From: Triatoma infestans
Taxonomy: Eukaryota > Arthropoda > Insecta > Hemiptera > Reduviidae
DNA: 64,000 nt
Direction: 5' to 3'
NCBI GenBank assembly: GCA_011037195.1
Contig: JAAEAF010003832.1
Coordinates: forward strand, 159,398 to 223,397
Positions 45,641 to 56,339 of this stretch are shown here, piece after piece. The translations under genes and the position numbers were made by a program. Position 1 is the stretch's first letter, and every line of letters starts with the position of its first letter. The notes beneath the pieces were generated by a model. The model did not search any database. It was not told the origin of the DNA and saw nothing but the letters and a program-made list of their open reading frames with translations.

Positions 45641-46933
45641 TGAATATACAATAGACAGTGAATTATAATTAATGATACTTATTTAAAATTAATGGTCATG
45701 AAATTAATGTTGAACATATAATACTTTTCAAAATTCCAGCATCAAGACATTGCTGCTAGGGCAGCAGCAGCTAATGGATTGCACGGGGGCTTCAAAAATT
45801 CTAGGGCGTGTGATATATAATAATTATTATTACCCATTTATTTTATCAATAGAAAATCGTGTTTATGTTTTAATCCTCATTATGTACAGCCGAGTTGATG
45901 GATGCAGATAATAAAAATAGAAAAAGAAGAGAAACACTCGTTTTCTGCCTTAGTTTAATCCGATCTAAGCGATTTATTTTAAGACAGATTATACGATAAA
46001 TACTTTAGACAGATTTCTACAGATATTACCTAGTATAGAATTACAAGAAAATTTTTCATCTTTCTTAGAGATCGGCCCAATAGTAGTAAAGTGTAAAACA
46101 CTGAACATACAAGAAAGAAGCATAAAATGGTATTTATTATAAATTTGTGTAATTTTTTTTTTTTTCAACTTTTTCATTTTGTCGCATAATTAAAATTAAG
46201 GAGGGTATTTCCGTTTATGCGTTTTTATGAGAAATAAGAATATAAAATTCTTACGAAATTTGCAATTTTTGTTGTTGTCAATTTTAACTGTTTTGTCAAA
46301 CTAAAATATCGTATCCGGTATCTAATCGATGAAAATACTTCAATAGAATATTTTTTTTTATATCAATAAATAATCAGCAAAATTGGAAAAAGCAGATTAT
46401 GTTTGAAGTCACTTTTCTTTTTATAGAAAGGGAAATTGTTAAATTGAATAAATTTTGTTAGCTGCCTCGGTAATGACAATATGTGATTCTCGGATAATTG
46501 TCTTTTAGCTTACTGTTATTATAATATGTTAAATATAGAGATTAAATTAGTTTATACTGGATTATTATGTCTGTTATTATTATAATCATTATTTAATTAA
46601 TATTATTACTAGATGTTTTTAAGATATTAATGGCAGTGGGATATTTATTAATTAGTTCTTGTAGGGATCGATATCAACGAGTTTCAAGCAGAATTGTTTT
46701 GTTATATAACTATATTATATAAATTAAACCAAACAAAGATTTGTTCATAAATTTAATTTCAAATGCACAAGATTTGTTTGACAGTTTCAAAATTATCATC
46801 GATTAAAAAAATATATATTTTTTTTTCAAAACTATGGTCAGTAAACGAGCTTGCTGCTCATAAAGGTACACTATACTCAATAAAGTAAAAACGCCAAGCG
46901 GCCTATCACGGACAGATAAATAAAGTTTTACAC
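45641..46933. other. No recognised feature
   Basis: AT-rich. A short family B-like scrap 'aagcggcctatcacgg' occurs at 46,896-46,911. Confidence 0.45.
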
Positions 46934-47646
46934 TGTAATGACAGCAATGTCAAAGCCTTCACAAAATATAACAAAAGGATAAAATAATTTATAACTGGTG
47001 GCCCCACAGCCGGCTGCTGCCTTTTCAATACAAAGTTATCAAAGACAAGCACCGATAAAGCCCTGTCTATTAACAGAAGCCACCTGGTCTTTGAAAGTCG
47101 CCGATGGGCGACCAAATCTGGCCACTGACCTGAATCACTGGTCGCCGACCTAACCAAGGTCGCACGCTACTAGAGATCTCTTCGTGTGAGAACTTACTTA
47201 CACACTTGACAGGGTGTGTGTAAGACTAATATACACTTCGTTCCACTGGAAGAGGGGATCATTATATCATTCATCATTATACGAGTAGCCACATCATTAT
47301 ATCAGTATCATTTTACAGCAGCAGTTATACTTGAGTTCCGAGCGCGTCCCTATACAAGGTTTTACTTATAATTATTTTCATAGTTGTGCATATTAGTTTA
47401 TTTATTATAATCATTTTAAATTATTTGTTATTTAACTCTTAAAATTATTTATTTACTTTTATCAAATCATATTAATTGTAGTTACCATTAGGCTCATTCA
47501 AATTATTGTTAAAATATATTCTATTTTTATAAATTCAGTGTTAGTAATTCAAGCAATAACTCTCTAAACTAACTTCCGCCTAATAAATCCCTCTTCAAGA
47601 CATCTAACTTCATACCTCAGGAATCACGACAATTGATTCCACTACA
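46934..47646 (-). mobile_element. Solo LTR, copy 1 (713 bp)
   Basis: Reverse complement of the LTR at 57,124-57,833 with high identity over the full length. On the minus strand it starts TGTAGTGGAATCAATTGTCG and ends GTCATTACA, a TG...CA element. Flanks share ACAC on both sides (46,930-46,933 and 47,647-47,650), a short, possibly eroded, duplication. No retrotransposon interior is attached, so this is a recombination product. Open frames inside are non-coding artefacts. BEL/Pao or Gypsy cannot be told apart from an LTR alone. Confidence 0.8.
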
Positions 47647-47751
47647 ACACCGTGTCAGTTCATTACTTTAAATACCCATTAGGTATTTATTTTGGTGAGA
47701 CAAATATCCCATTCATTCATGCCGCCTATCGAACGACGCAAAAATAGCGGT

Positions 47752-47885
47752 TGATTTAGCAGAGCTGGAAAGCATGAGAGACATTTTCCGTGATAGCCTG
47801 CTTCTTCTTTTTGTGGTCCTCGACCGGTTTTAGTCGTTCCCCAATCATCAGGATGTTTTTGTCAAACGGTGTGAATTATGAAAGG
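47752..47885. mobile_element. Family B, left-end fragment, copy 7
   Basis: 'gcagagctggaaagcatgagagacattttccgtgatagcctgcttctt' followed by 'cctcgaccggttttagtcgttccccaatcatcaggatg'. On the minus strand the core keeps CTGATGA, but stem II and GAAAC are mutated (47,822-47,859). Confidence 0.6.
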
Positions 47886-48322
47886 TGAAATGTGGAATCG
47901 AAAGCATAATTATCAAAATAACTTGCTTTATGTAGATTAATTGCTCAACATAGTTATGTACTAGAAGAAGAAGACGTCTTTATTTAATTTACAAAATTAC
48001 AAAATTACATGAATGTAAAATAGTATTACAATTACAGTGTAATTAAATAAAATTAAAAATTAATATAATACTAAAACTAAATTCCTCATAAAGACCACAA
48101 CATGGTCATTGACCGTCCGTGGAGTCTTATGATTTATTGTTGCATTTTTTTAATCTTTTTATTTATTTTATTATTATTATTTTTTTGTTTACTGTTATTA
48201 TTATTATTATTAATATTATTATTATTATTACCTTATATACTTCTTTCTTTCCTGTTTTAACTGTACAATATAAAGTATAAAACATTAAATCGAAAATTGG
48301 AAAACAAAAAATAGATTTATAA
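47886..48322. other. No recognised gene; (ATT)n-rich
   Basis: AT-rich with an imperfect (TTA)n microsatellite at about 48,168-48,231. Confidence 0.5.
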
Positions 48323-49163
48323 TTATCTTGGATTAATAAGTGATACTCGTTTTGCATAAGCTACGGTACAATATTTAACCAAACCAACCCAGTCCTTGCC
48401 GTTCAAGTAATCCACAAAGGTCTGTCTAGAAAGAGTTGGCGAACCAAAGTAACGACCGCGCAGTTCAGCCAATGCTGGACAATCCGCCAGGAAGTGGAAC
48501 AGGTCCTCATACTCATTACAGCCACATAAATTGCATTCAAGGTCGATATCCTTAAAATATTTGTAGTTCAACGGTAACAGATCACCTCGAATTTTAAATA
48601 TCCATCTCATTGGTTTCAAAGACAAATCATCAGTTAAATACAATTTATTCTCTAAATTATAATGAAGTTCTTCATAAAATGGATAATAATTTGTATTAAA
48701 TACCTTCAATTTGTAAATGTTATTAAAATCACTATTTAAAGATTCAATTATAATATTAAACGTAGTTTTCCCTCAAAACACTATTGTTACAATTTGTGAA
48801 GTTTAAATTAAAATTAATATTACATTTTTCAGCATGACTCTTAATTTCTGAAAACCAAAAAATATTCTTTTTTATTATTTCAGCAGCTAAAATTTTGGGA
48901 TATCTATTTTCGGAAAGGTTTAATGATCTAAGTAGATATTTGTAGTGCAGTTTTAATGTGTAAAGGAAAATAGGCGGTAATTTGGTTTCGAAATGTATTA
49001 ACGCGGATGGTGCTTATTTTGGGCAATTCATTAATTTTTTTTATGAAAAAATAAAGAACCCTCTCAACCTCGTCATATCTTTTCCATCCCCACACTTGGG
49101 CACCATAGCAAATCATATTTCTAGTAACTGAGTTGAAAATTCTAATTTTTGATGAATATGAAA
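48323..49163 (-). pseudogene. LINE ORF2 C-terminal relic
   Basis: Minus strand from 49,150: SSKIRIFNSVTRNMICYGAQVWGWKRYDEVERV (region after the RT palm), then in another frame YLLRSLNLSENRYPKILAAEIIKKNIFWF (near 48,940-48,850), then 48,709-48,323 RWIFKIRGDLLPLNYKYFK and the finger CNLCGCNEYEDLFHFLADCP. It is the same family as the relic at 6.66-7.28 kb by order and motif. The 3' end of the 7-kb LINE abuts it at 49,164. Frameshifted; inactive. Confidence 0.7.
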
Positions 49164-49174
49164 TTTTTTTTTTT

Positions 49175-49204
49175 GGCGCATTGACTGCCATGGTCATTAG
49201 CGCC
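49175..49204 (-). promoter_or_regulatory. 3'-terminal stem-loop of the LINE, shared with the SINE
   Basis: GGCGC and GCGCC enclose a 20-nt loop directly before the poly(A). The same 30-nt layout ends the SINE at 11,791-11,820 and, with changes that keep pairing, the LINE copy at 63,964-63,995. By analogy with stringent-type LINEs this is the likely recognition site for the reverse transcriptase; that role is inferred. Confidence 0.65.
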
Positions 49205-49254
49205 TCCACTCGTTTATGCTTTCTCGTTCTATGGCCACTCGAGCTGGGATGGCA

Positions 49255-49270
49255 CAGGTTAACCTGTGTG
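49255..49270. repeat. 16-bp perfect palindrome in LINE 3' UTR
   Basis: CACAGGTTAACCTGTG reads the same on both strands. It lies about 50 bases upstream (in LINE sense) of the terminal stem-loop and is partly kept in the 63.9-kb copy ('cacaggtttttgtgtc'). Confidence 0.8.
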
Positions 49271-49583
49271 GCTTCCACACACAACACCTTGCTCAGCAAG
49301 GCAGGGTGGAGCCACAGGTATTCGAGGATCTACCCACACATCCCCTCTTATATCATCGATCTAGTCGACGAGGAGGAGTGTGGGTTTATTGTTTGTGCCA
49401 TCCCTTATTTTATTAATAACTGGGGTCGACTCTAATGTAACAAAAATTACTATTTATTCATTAAGCTATATATAATAAAGGTGTTTATTAAGAGTATTAT
49501 TTACAAAATAAATTGCTATCTTTAATTAATAATTAATTTTAATACAATAATATCGTGGAAGAGGCTATTTACTGTACAACATG

Positions 49584-50040
49584 GATGTGCAGTACTTTAA
49601 ACTAATGTTCCTGCACATCTTAAAATGATCAAAATTAAGACTAACTTAAAGCTATGGGGTTGAAATACTTTTATAAATTTCTTTCAACCCCTGATAAAAG
49701 AAAACCTACTCTAAACATTCATGCCAGCACTCTCGCCAATAAATACTTTCAGACTACTAAAAATACCATTCACGCTAATAAATACATTCTCGCCAATAAA
49801 TACTTTCATACTACTAAAAGAAAAACATTCATACTAATAAATACTTTCTCGCCAATAAATACATTCAGACTAATAAAATACATTCACGCTTATAAATACA
49901 TTTTCTCAAATAAATACATTCATACTACTGATTCATTCATACTATGCATTCACACAAGGGGAAAGTACTCGATATTCCTTTCCCCTTTATAATAAATAAA
50001 CTAACCTAATTGGGTGAAGTACTCAATATTCCTTCACCCA
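49584..50040 (-). other. Four stem-loops with covarying stems in LINE 3' UTR
   Basis: Stem-loops at 49,584-49,619 (9 bp), 49,656-49,691 (10 bp), 49,956-49,987 (10 bp) and 50,011-50,040 (9 bp). All stems are perfectly complementary, yet their sequences differ (GATGTGCAG, GGGGTTGAAA, AAGGGGAAAG, TGGGTGAAG on the plus strand). All loops start TACT and end TTC (plus strand), that is GAA...AGTA in the LINE RNA. Different stems with kept pairing and a fixed loop frame point to selection on RNA structure. Confidence 0.7.
49715..49935 (-). repeat. Degenerate minisatellite in LINE 3' UTR
   Basis: The motif AATAAATAC(A/T)TTC recurs about eight times at spacings of roughly 20-30 bp, interleaved with 'a(c/t)act(a)' and 'tcgcc' variants. 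It lies between the second and third stem-loops. In LINE sense it reads GAA(T/A)GTATTTATT. Confidence 0.75.
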
Positions 50041-50064
50041 TGTTTAATTAACCTAAATACTAGC

Positions 50065-53000
50065 CTAAATTCTATTATATACATTTATAGATCTTAAATA
50101 AGTAAATAGCCTCCTTGTGTAAGGAGAACCTTCGTGTAAAATAGCGCGCTTGTCATATGGCAGGCCTGCTTCTTCCCGTTGTGTACGCAGAGCCTGACAT
50201 CCTACCAACACATGTGCCACCGTCAGCCTTTCTCGGCATCGAGGGCACCTCGGTCTTCTTTCACCAATAAGGAGGTGCCCATGTGTCACACGTGTGTGAC
50301 CAATCCTTAGCCTCGTAAGTATAACTGATTCATGCCGCGGGTAAGTCTCGACTGTAGCATTTCGCACACATGGCTTAATTTCTTTTAATTTTTCATTTGT
50401 TCTGTCCCACTGACTTTGCCATTTTTTATTTATAACATTTTTCATGAAAATTTGTAAGTCAGTGGGACGCACAGGTGTGACAACTTCAGTATAAGTAGAG
50501 GCAGCTCGTTTGGCTGCCTCGTCCGCCTTTTCGTTACCGGACACACCAATGTGGCCCGGCACCCAGGCGAACGTCACCCGTTGACCATGTGCGCTTAGAT
50601 GAAAGAGCAAATTGTATAACTTTATGACCATTGGGTCTGTCGAGAATTTATCCCGGAGAGCCATTAATACGCTTAATGAGTCCGCCAATATTAGTAACTT
50701 ATTATACCTTTTTTCTTTTATCAAGTTTATGGCCTGGCAAATTGCGAACATCTCTGCCGTGTACACGGTTGCATACTGAGGGAGTGTCCAACTCAGGGTA
50801 ACTCCCTCCGTGTACACGGCGCTACCCACGCCGTCGCCTATCTTCGACCCATCTGTAAAGATAGGTCGGAAATCGTTATAGAAGTTTAACAGTTGTAATA
50901 ACTTTTGTCTATAGACGACGGATGGTGTTTCTTCTTTTTTGTATATTGCCAGGTCTATGCGAACGCTTGCGGAAGGTAATAACCAGGGAGCTGTGAGAGC
51001 AAAGTCCCAACCCTCCACTGGCCCAAACTCGATTCCCTCCGCTTCTAACATTTCTAGAGCTCGGACCCCGAGGGGTCGCGTCCGCGAACGTTGATGGCGG
51101 AATTCTTGTTCATGTGGGCTCTCGAATATGGTGTGAAATAACGGATGAAACCGCTTTCCCCATATTCCGGCGATGTAGGTCAGGGTAAGCTGTTCTCTTC
51201 TAAGCTGAGGTGGTAGCATCCCCGACTCTACATAGAGGCTCTGTAAAGGACTGGTTCGGAAGGCGCCTGTGAATAACCTAATACCTTCATTGTAAATTCT
51301 ATCTAATAACTTCAGGCGTGACTTGCGCGCTGAGCTATATATTGGCGCTCCATATTCCAGTTTGGAGCGAGTAAGTGCGATGAAGATACGCTTTAAGATC
51401 TCCCGCTCCGCACCCCATTTATAGCTGCCAAGAAATTTTAAAATATCGAGGGTTCTCCTTGCTTTCTTACATGTATAGTCTATATGATCCTGCCAGGTTA
51501 ACTTAGTATCGAATATGAGGCCCAGGAATCGGATGCTTTCCTTATATTGAATTGGTGTGCCATCCAGAAACAAAATGGGGGGCTATGCTCATGCCTCAAC
51601 CGGCAAAAGTGTAGGCACACCGTCTTTGTCCTAGAGAATTTAAATCCGTTCCTAGAAGCCTCATCAGCCACTCTGTCTATTGCCTGTTGTAAGGTTTCTT
51701 TGACCTCGCAGAGATCAGCCCCTGATAAATAAAGTGCGAGGTCATCAACATATAAAGATACTTGGAGTGGGTCACCTACAACTTCGGCTAGACAATTAAC
51801 CGCCATCGTGAATAAAGTAACACTCAGTACCGACCCTTGAGGTATTCCATTCTCAAGATGATGTGGGTCCGAAAGGACCGACCCCAGTCGCACTCGGAAC
51901 CTTCGTGACTCTAAAAAGCCACGGAGGAACCTCGGCAGTTTCCCTCTCAACCCCCATTCGTGACACTTCCGCAGAATCGCATATTTCCACGTTGTATCGT
52001 AAGCCTTCTCAAGATCGAAGAACACGGCCAGCACATATTCTCTACGCATAAATGCATTTTGCACATAGACCTCGAGACGACTCATCTGATCCAACGTGGA
52101 ACGATATCTGCGGAATCCCGCTTGATGCTGGCTGTAAAATCCTCTTGTTTCTAGTACATATATTAATCTATAATTGATTATAGATTCGAGGACCTTACTC
52201 AAGCAGGTGGTCAACGAAATAGGTCTGTAACTAGAGGGATCACTAGGGTCTTTTCCTTCTTTGGGGATCGGTACAATCACTGCTTCCCGCCAACCATCAG
52301 GGTATTGACCGGTCTCCCATATGCTGTTGTACAGCCTAAGAAGGCTTTCCTTTCCAATAGCGTTCATATTTTTAATCATGGCATATGGGATTCCATCCAC
52401 CCCTGGAGAAGTATCTTTGCATGTTTTTAAAACATTTTCTAATTCTTGAATTGTCAGCGGTTCATTATAAGCTTCATTGATGGCGGTTTCAAAGTCGAGT
52501 GGTTGTCTCTCCACGTCACCTTTTCGCCGGAGGAATTCGGCCGAGTAACCTTGTGTACTAGAAACTTGAGAAAAATGTCTGGCAAAGGCCTCAGCCACGT
52601 CTCTCGGCTCAGTGACGACGACATCGTTAATTATTAGAGCTGGTATCGACGGGATTCTGCGCCCACCAGAGAGGGATCTTACCTTATCCCACACCTCCTT
52701 TAACGTCGTAGATGTAGAAATCTTTGACACATAGGAGGTGAGGGTTACCTTTTTTGCTTCTTTGATTATAAGCTTCTCTCTGGCTCTAAGTCTTTTAAAT
52801 TTTATTAAATTCTCCTCCGTCGGATACCTTTTAAATTTATTCAGGGCCTGCTTTTTTGCCACATTGGCTGCTTTGCACTCCGGAGTCCACCAGGGGACGG
52901 GTTGTCTTGCGATTTTCCCGCCAACCCTAGGTATGGTACTGCCGGCTGCATGAATCAACGCCTTTGTGAATGTACTTGCATCGTGGGTGACATTTCCTGT

Positions 53001-53896
53001 AGGGGTGGGTGTCACCACTTTGGCGGCATAAGCAGGCCAATTTGCCCTTTTGATGTCGTATCTCCAAGGTATGATATAATCTGACCTGGAGATGGAGGTC
53101 GATACTAAGATTGGAAAATGATCACTATGGTATAGTTCATCTAGCGTGGTCCATTCAAAGCGAACTGCAACGGTGGGTGATGCCATACTCAGGTCAATTG
53201 CACTGAAGTCACCCGAGTGTGCATTAAATGTGTTGCTTCACCACTGTTGAGGAGCGTCATATTAGCGTTGTCTATAATCTCCTCAAGAGTTCTGCCTCGA
53301 GCATCAGTTCTAACTGACCCCCACCAGGTGTTGTGACTGTTGAAGTCTCCCATCAACAACACCGGGGCAGGGAGCTGCGAGAGCTGATTCTCCAGATCAC
53401 CCCTCCGCCAGAAGATATCCGGCAGGTATATACTAACTAACGTGATCTGCAGTGGTGTGGCTAGGCGCACGCCAACAGCTTGTAGGTTAGTTTCCAGGAT
53501 TAGCCGTCTGCTGGAGATATAATCCCGTACACAGACGGCCACACCACCGTGCGCCCTCCCACCTGGGGCAGGTTCTACCTCTTTGCTATATACGATATAC
53601 CCAGGGATTCTCAAAAATTGCCCTGGACGAATCTTTGTTTCCTGGAGGCACAACCCGAAAGGACGTTGTTCCGCCACCATTCGGCGTAGTCCTTCTATAT
53701 TGCTCGTGTAGCCCCGCATATTCCATTGAAGAATGGACTCACACACATATATATATTTGAAGATAGTACCTGGCAGAATCTTTCTAATACCTAATGAAAG
53801 CATATTTACAAGTGTTATTGTATTATTTTTGACATTACTAAAAGTGTTACATGTATTCATTAGTACGTAATGTATGAGATATGGATGCTGAATCAT
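50065..53896 (-). CDS. LINE ORF2: AP endonuclease, reverse transcriptase, RNase H
   Basis: About 1,277 codons if two one-base gaps are allowed. Endonuclease (53,896-53,095): ILQWNMRGY, LQETKI, LLMGDFNSHNTWW, FSAIDLSMASP, SDHFPI, all catalytic blocks present. RT (about 52,450-51,600): TSPGVDGIPYAMIK, VPIPKEGKDP.DPSSYRPISL, FFDLEKAYDTTW (Asp), NGIPQGSVLSV, LYVDDLALY (YVDD). RNase H (50,860-50,490): FTDGSK, YTAEMFAI, ADSLS, WVPGHIGVSGNEKADEAAK, with all D-E-D-D residues. A CPRCRERLTVAHVLVGC finger follows. Frame breaks fall at 53,226-53,228 (T run on this strand) and 51,577-51,582 (C run), each fitting one missing base. I chose the start MIQHPYLIHY at 53,896, 13 nt after the ORF1 stop. Confidence 0.88.
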
Positions 53897-53909
53897 AAGA
53901 ATCGTCTGT

Positions 53910-55658
53910 TTAATCAGTGGCACAATTTTTCCTGGGTTTGCCCTTGGGCCAACCCTTCTTTCTTCGTCTGGAAGGTTGATCTGATGTATTCCCTCCCTCC
54001 GATTCTGAGGTTTCAATGTCCGTTCCCATTTGCAGCCATTGCTGTTTTGGAGAGCGGACACTGTCGCCGGAGGACGTTTGAAGGTCCTTCGTAATTTTTA
54101 CCCTTCTCCTTGTTGGGAAGGATGATGGCAATAAAAATGTGGGTTCTTTCCTCCTAGGAGAGCGTTTTGGTGGGCTCACTACCTTCCACTCCCCTTCGGA
54201 GGGGGCCATTTGTTTAGGTGGAATTAACCCCACCATTGTGCCACACCCACTGGTTGTGGGAGTGGTTATTGGCAGCCTTTTGGCTGCCAGAACCCCCAAA
54301 GGGGGATCTTGTTTTGGTGGCGGGATTTCTCCCACCTTTATAGTAGTTCCCCTTATGGCAGGGGAGGAATTGGGTGGTGGGATTTCTCCCACGTTTATAG
54401 TAGTTCCCCTTATGGCAGGGGAGAAATTGGGTGGCAGGATTTCTCCCACCTTAACGATGGTTCCCCTTAAAGCGGGGGAAGAACCTCTAATTGTTTGCCC
54501 TTGAATCTGGGGAGGGGCTAGACATTGTGCCACTGAAGTTGGTGCCCTCAATTTTTCTGCAAAGGTAACTTCTTTGGAAACGTAGGATTTACTTTCAACA
54601 ATTGCCTTAGCCTCATGGTAGGGCAATTGTTGCAGTGTCTTAACTTTCTGTATTTCTTTTTCCTTCACTAGAGTCGGGCACCCCGAGGATCTGGCAGTAT
54701 GGTCTCCGCCACAGTTTACACATATTATTGGCGGTGTACACTCTCCTTCATGCTTAAGTTTTCCGCATATGCAAACCGCATCAGTAGCTTTACATCTTGC
54801 AGATGTGTGTCCGAACTTTTGACAATTGAAGCACCTCATTGGTGAAGGGATGTAGGGACGCACCTTAAGCTTGTAGAAGGCTGCATCTATCGTCTGTGGT
54901 GGCTTCGGACGAGCGAAGGTGAGGACAAGAGAAGCGGTATCCACTAGGGATCCGTCCTGTCTTCTCTTTATCCTCCTCACCTCTATTACCCCTTGCTCTG
55001 CCAGACCCTCTTTTATGTCCTCAATCGAGCTGTTTAAAAAGTCCCGACAAGTGATCACACCCTGTGAGCTGTTTAACCTCTTGTGGGGACTTATCTCCAA
55101 TTCAGCATCCATATATTTTTGCAAATTCAAGATAGCCTTAGCTTGTATGCGATTCTCAGCTTCTATGCAGATCGAGCCATCATTGAGTTTTTTGACAGTT
55201 CTCGTTTTCCCTATAATACTCTTAATAAACTTATGCAGTTTGAACGAACATTCATTTGAGAATGTTCCTTCTTTTTTCCTAACTATAAAAAATCGACCCC
55301 AATTATCTTCATCTAAATCAATAAATTTTATACTTACCTCACTTGTCTTCCTGTGGCCTCCCTTGGCTTTCTTCCTCGGCGGAGAAGAAGGGTTGTAGGG
55401 TTGCAGCGTAAACTGCATCCCAGAAGAAAGTTTTCCGTGGTCGCTGTCCGTGTCCATGCCAGGTCTGAAGCCAGTTAAATCCGATTGGTTAGGGGGAATA
55501 GGAGACTGGAGGGTGGTGGAAGTAGAGGGGATGGTGACAGGAACATTTTGGGTTGGGGTGAGAAGAAGAGGATTAGTTGGTGTAGGGAAAGGACTGGAGA
55601 GAGGAAATTGGGAATTAGGAATTGGTGGGCTGGGCCCAGAAAAATTATGATTATCCAT
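53910..55658 (-). CDS. LINE ORF1: gag-like nucleic-acid-binding protein
   Basis: Intact 582-residue frame. Residues 1-65 are Pro/Ser/Thr-rich; 95-104 is a basic patch (RKKAKGGHRK). Residues 105-270 hold a probable RNA-binding/RRM-like fold of gag type. Three zinc knuckles follow: C276-C279-H284-C289, C296-C298-H303-C307 and C313-C316-H320-C327, then PYHEAKAIVE (346-355), a stretch common in I and Jockey ORF1 proteins. Residues 394-450 are three 19-residue tandem repeats (SPAIRGTTIKVGEIPPP type). The C-terminus is basic (RRRKKGWPKGKPRK). It should coat the LINE RNA and assist reverse transcription. The start is the first ATG, with the 5' UTR upstream. Confidence 0.85.
   Translation of the reverse strand: MDNHNFSGPSPPIPNSQFPLSSPFPTPTNPLLLTPTQNVPVTIPSTSTTLQSPIPPNQSDLTGFRPGMDTDSDHGKLSSGMQFTLQPYNPSSPPRKKAKGGHRKTSEVSIKFIDLDEDNWGRFFIVRKKEGTFSNECSFKLHKFIKSIIGKTRTVKKLNDGSICIEAENRIQAKAILNLQKYMDAELEISPHKRLNSSQGVITCRDFLNSSIEDIKEGLAEQGVIEVRRIKRRQDGSLVDTASLVLTFARPKPPQTIDAAFYKLKVRPYIPSPMRCFNCQKFGHTSARCKATDAVCICGKLKHEGECTPPIICVNCGGDHTARSSGCPTLVKEKEIQKVKTLQQLPYHEAKAIVESKSYVSKEVTFAEKLRAPTSVAQCLAPPQIQGQTIRGSSPALRGTIVKVGEILPPNFSPAIRGTTINVGEIPPPNSSPAIRGTTIKVGEIPPPKQDPPLGVLAAKRLPITTPTTSGCGTMVGLIPPKQMAPSEGEWKVVSPPKRSPRRKEPTFLLPSSFPTRRRVKITKDLQTSSGDSVRSPKQQWLQMGTDIETSESEGGNTSDQPSRRRKKGWPKGKPRKNCATD
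54309..54479 (-). repeat. Three 57-bp tandem repeats inside ORF1
   Basis: On the plus strand the unit contains 'gggatttctcccac.tttatagtagttccccttatggcaggggag'. Three units in frame encode the 19-residue repeats SPA(I/L)RGT..(K/N)VGEI(P/L)PP. Units 2 and 3 are the most alike, suggesting recent expansion. Confidence 0.85.
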
Positions 55659-56325
55659 GTTTAATCATATAAGTTTCATCGAGATCCGTGGTCCCGCCTC
55701 CTCGGACGATCAAATGCACCCGGTTACTGTCCGGGTAGACCATCGCACCTCGATATAGTCGGGTGCCGCGGAAGACAGCGTTCCAATACTGAAGCATCGA
55801 CCCGTGCCCCCGCGGCCCCCCTCCTAACCCTAGGAACCCGCCTGAGGCGGAATTCCCTAGCCTTCCTGGAGTCGGGCTATCCCCCAGGTAGAGCTCTCGG
55901 GTGAAGCCGAGGCCAAAGACATGTGTTGGGATCGGACGCCCGCAGGTCGTCGTCTCCCTCAATGCCCAGGATCCTCTTTTCCACCCTAGCCCCAAAGCCT
56001 CGTGCCGGCAAGCACGAGGGAGAGATATTTATACTCCGAGCTCTCAACGAGTGCGTGTCCTTGTTCATGCAGTGTGTGTGGTCGTCTGTAAAGTGTCGAG
56101 TGTTCAGGTGTGAGTGAATGTGTGTGGTGGGGAGCTCAAGTTTACCTGTGGGTGCGCTGAACCCAAGTAGCTGCACGCAACAACTACCTCTGCAGGTCCT
56201 ATGTGTAGTGTGTAGTGTTAAGGATGTCAGTATGAGAGTATTGTAGTGTTGTTAGGCTGGGAAACTTGCAGGGACGCCTAGATCCCTGAAGAAGTGGCTA
56301 ATCCACTTCCCCCTACGGGGGGAAA
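55659..56325 (-). promoter_or_regulatory. LINE 5' UTR / presumed internal promoter
   Basis: GC-rich leader upstream of ORF1. Near its start, gaagtgg and ccacttc form a 7-bp stem (56,291-56,310). Related leader blocks ('ggatgcgctaaactt', 'aattgcacacaactatcacttctgc', 'ttcatttcccc') reappear in diverged form at 61.02-61.12 kb. A promoter is inferred only from LINE biology; no motif was verified. Confidence 0.5.
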
Positions 56326-56339
56326 TATTATTATTATCA

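Larger units (their letters stand above)
49164..56325 (-). mobile_element. Near-full-length I-like LINE (7.1 kb)
   Basis: The most complete element in the window, on the minus strand. The 5' end lies near 56,325 with a GC-rich 5' UTR of about 665 bp that begins with a fold-back (gaagtgg...ccacttc). ORF1 spans 55,658-53,910, ORF2 53,896-50,065 and the 3' UTR 50,064-49,175, ending in an 11-base poly(A) (49,164-49,174). Domain order (gag with zinc knuckles, AP endonuclease, RT, RNase H) fits the I/Jockey superfamily; RNase H argues against Jockey itself, and I is my best guess. No target duplication was found. The element is GC-richer than its surroundings. A second 3' end of the family is at 63.77-64.00 kb. 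Confidence 0.85.

Noticed and set aside
46906..47157. 83-codon frame, also seen as 91 codons at 57,590-57,865
   Set aside because: Both lie inside the solo LTRs. The two copies keep the frame only because the LTRs are similar; no protein family was recognised.
54139..55398. Plus-strand open frames of 121 and 159 codons
   Set aside because: Antisense shadows of LINE ORF1, whose minus-strand frame has zinc knuckles.
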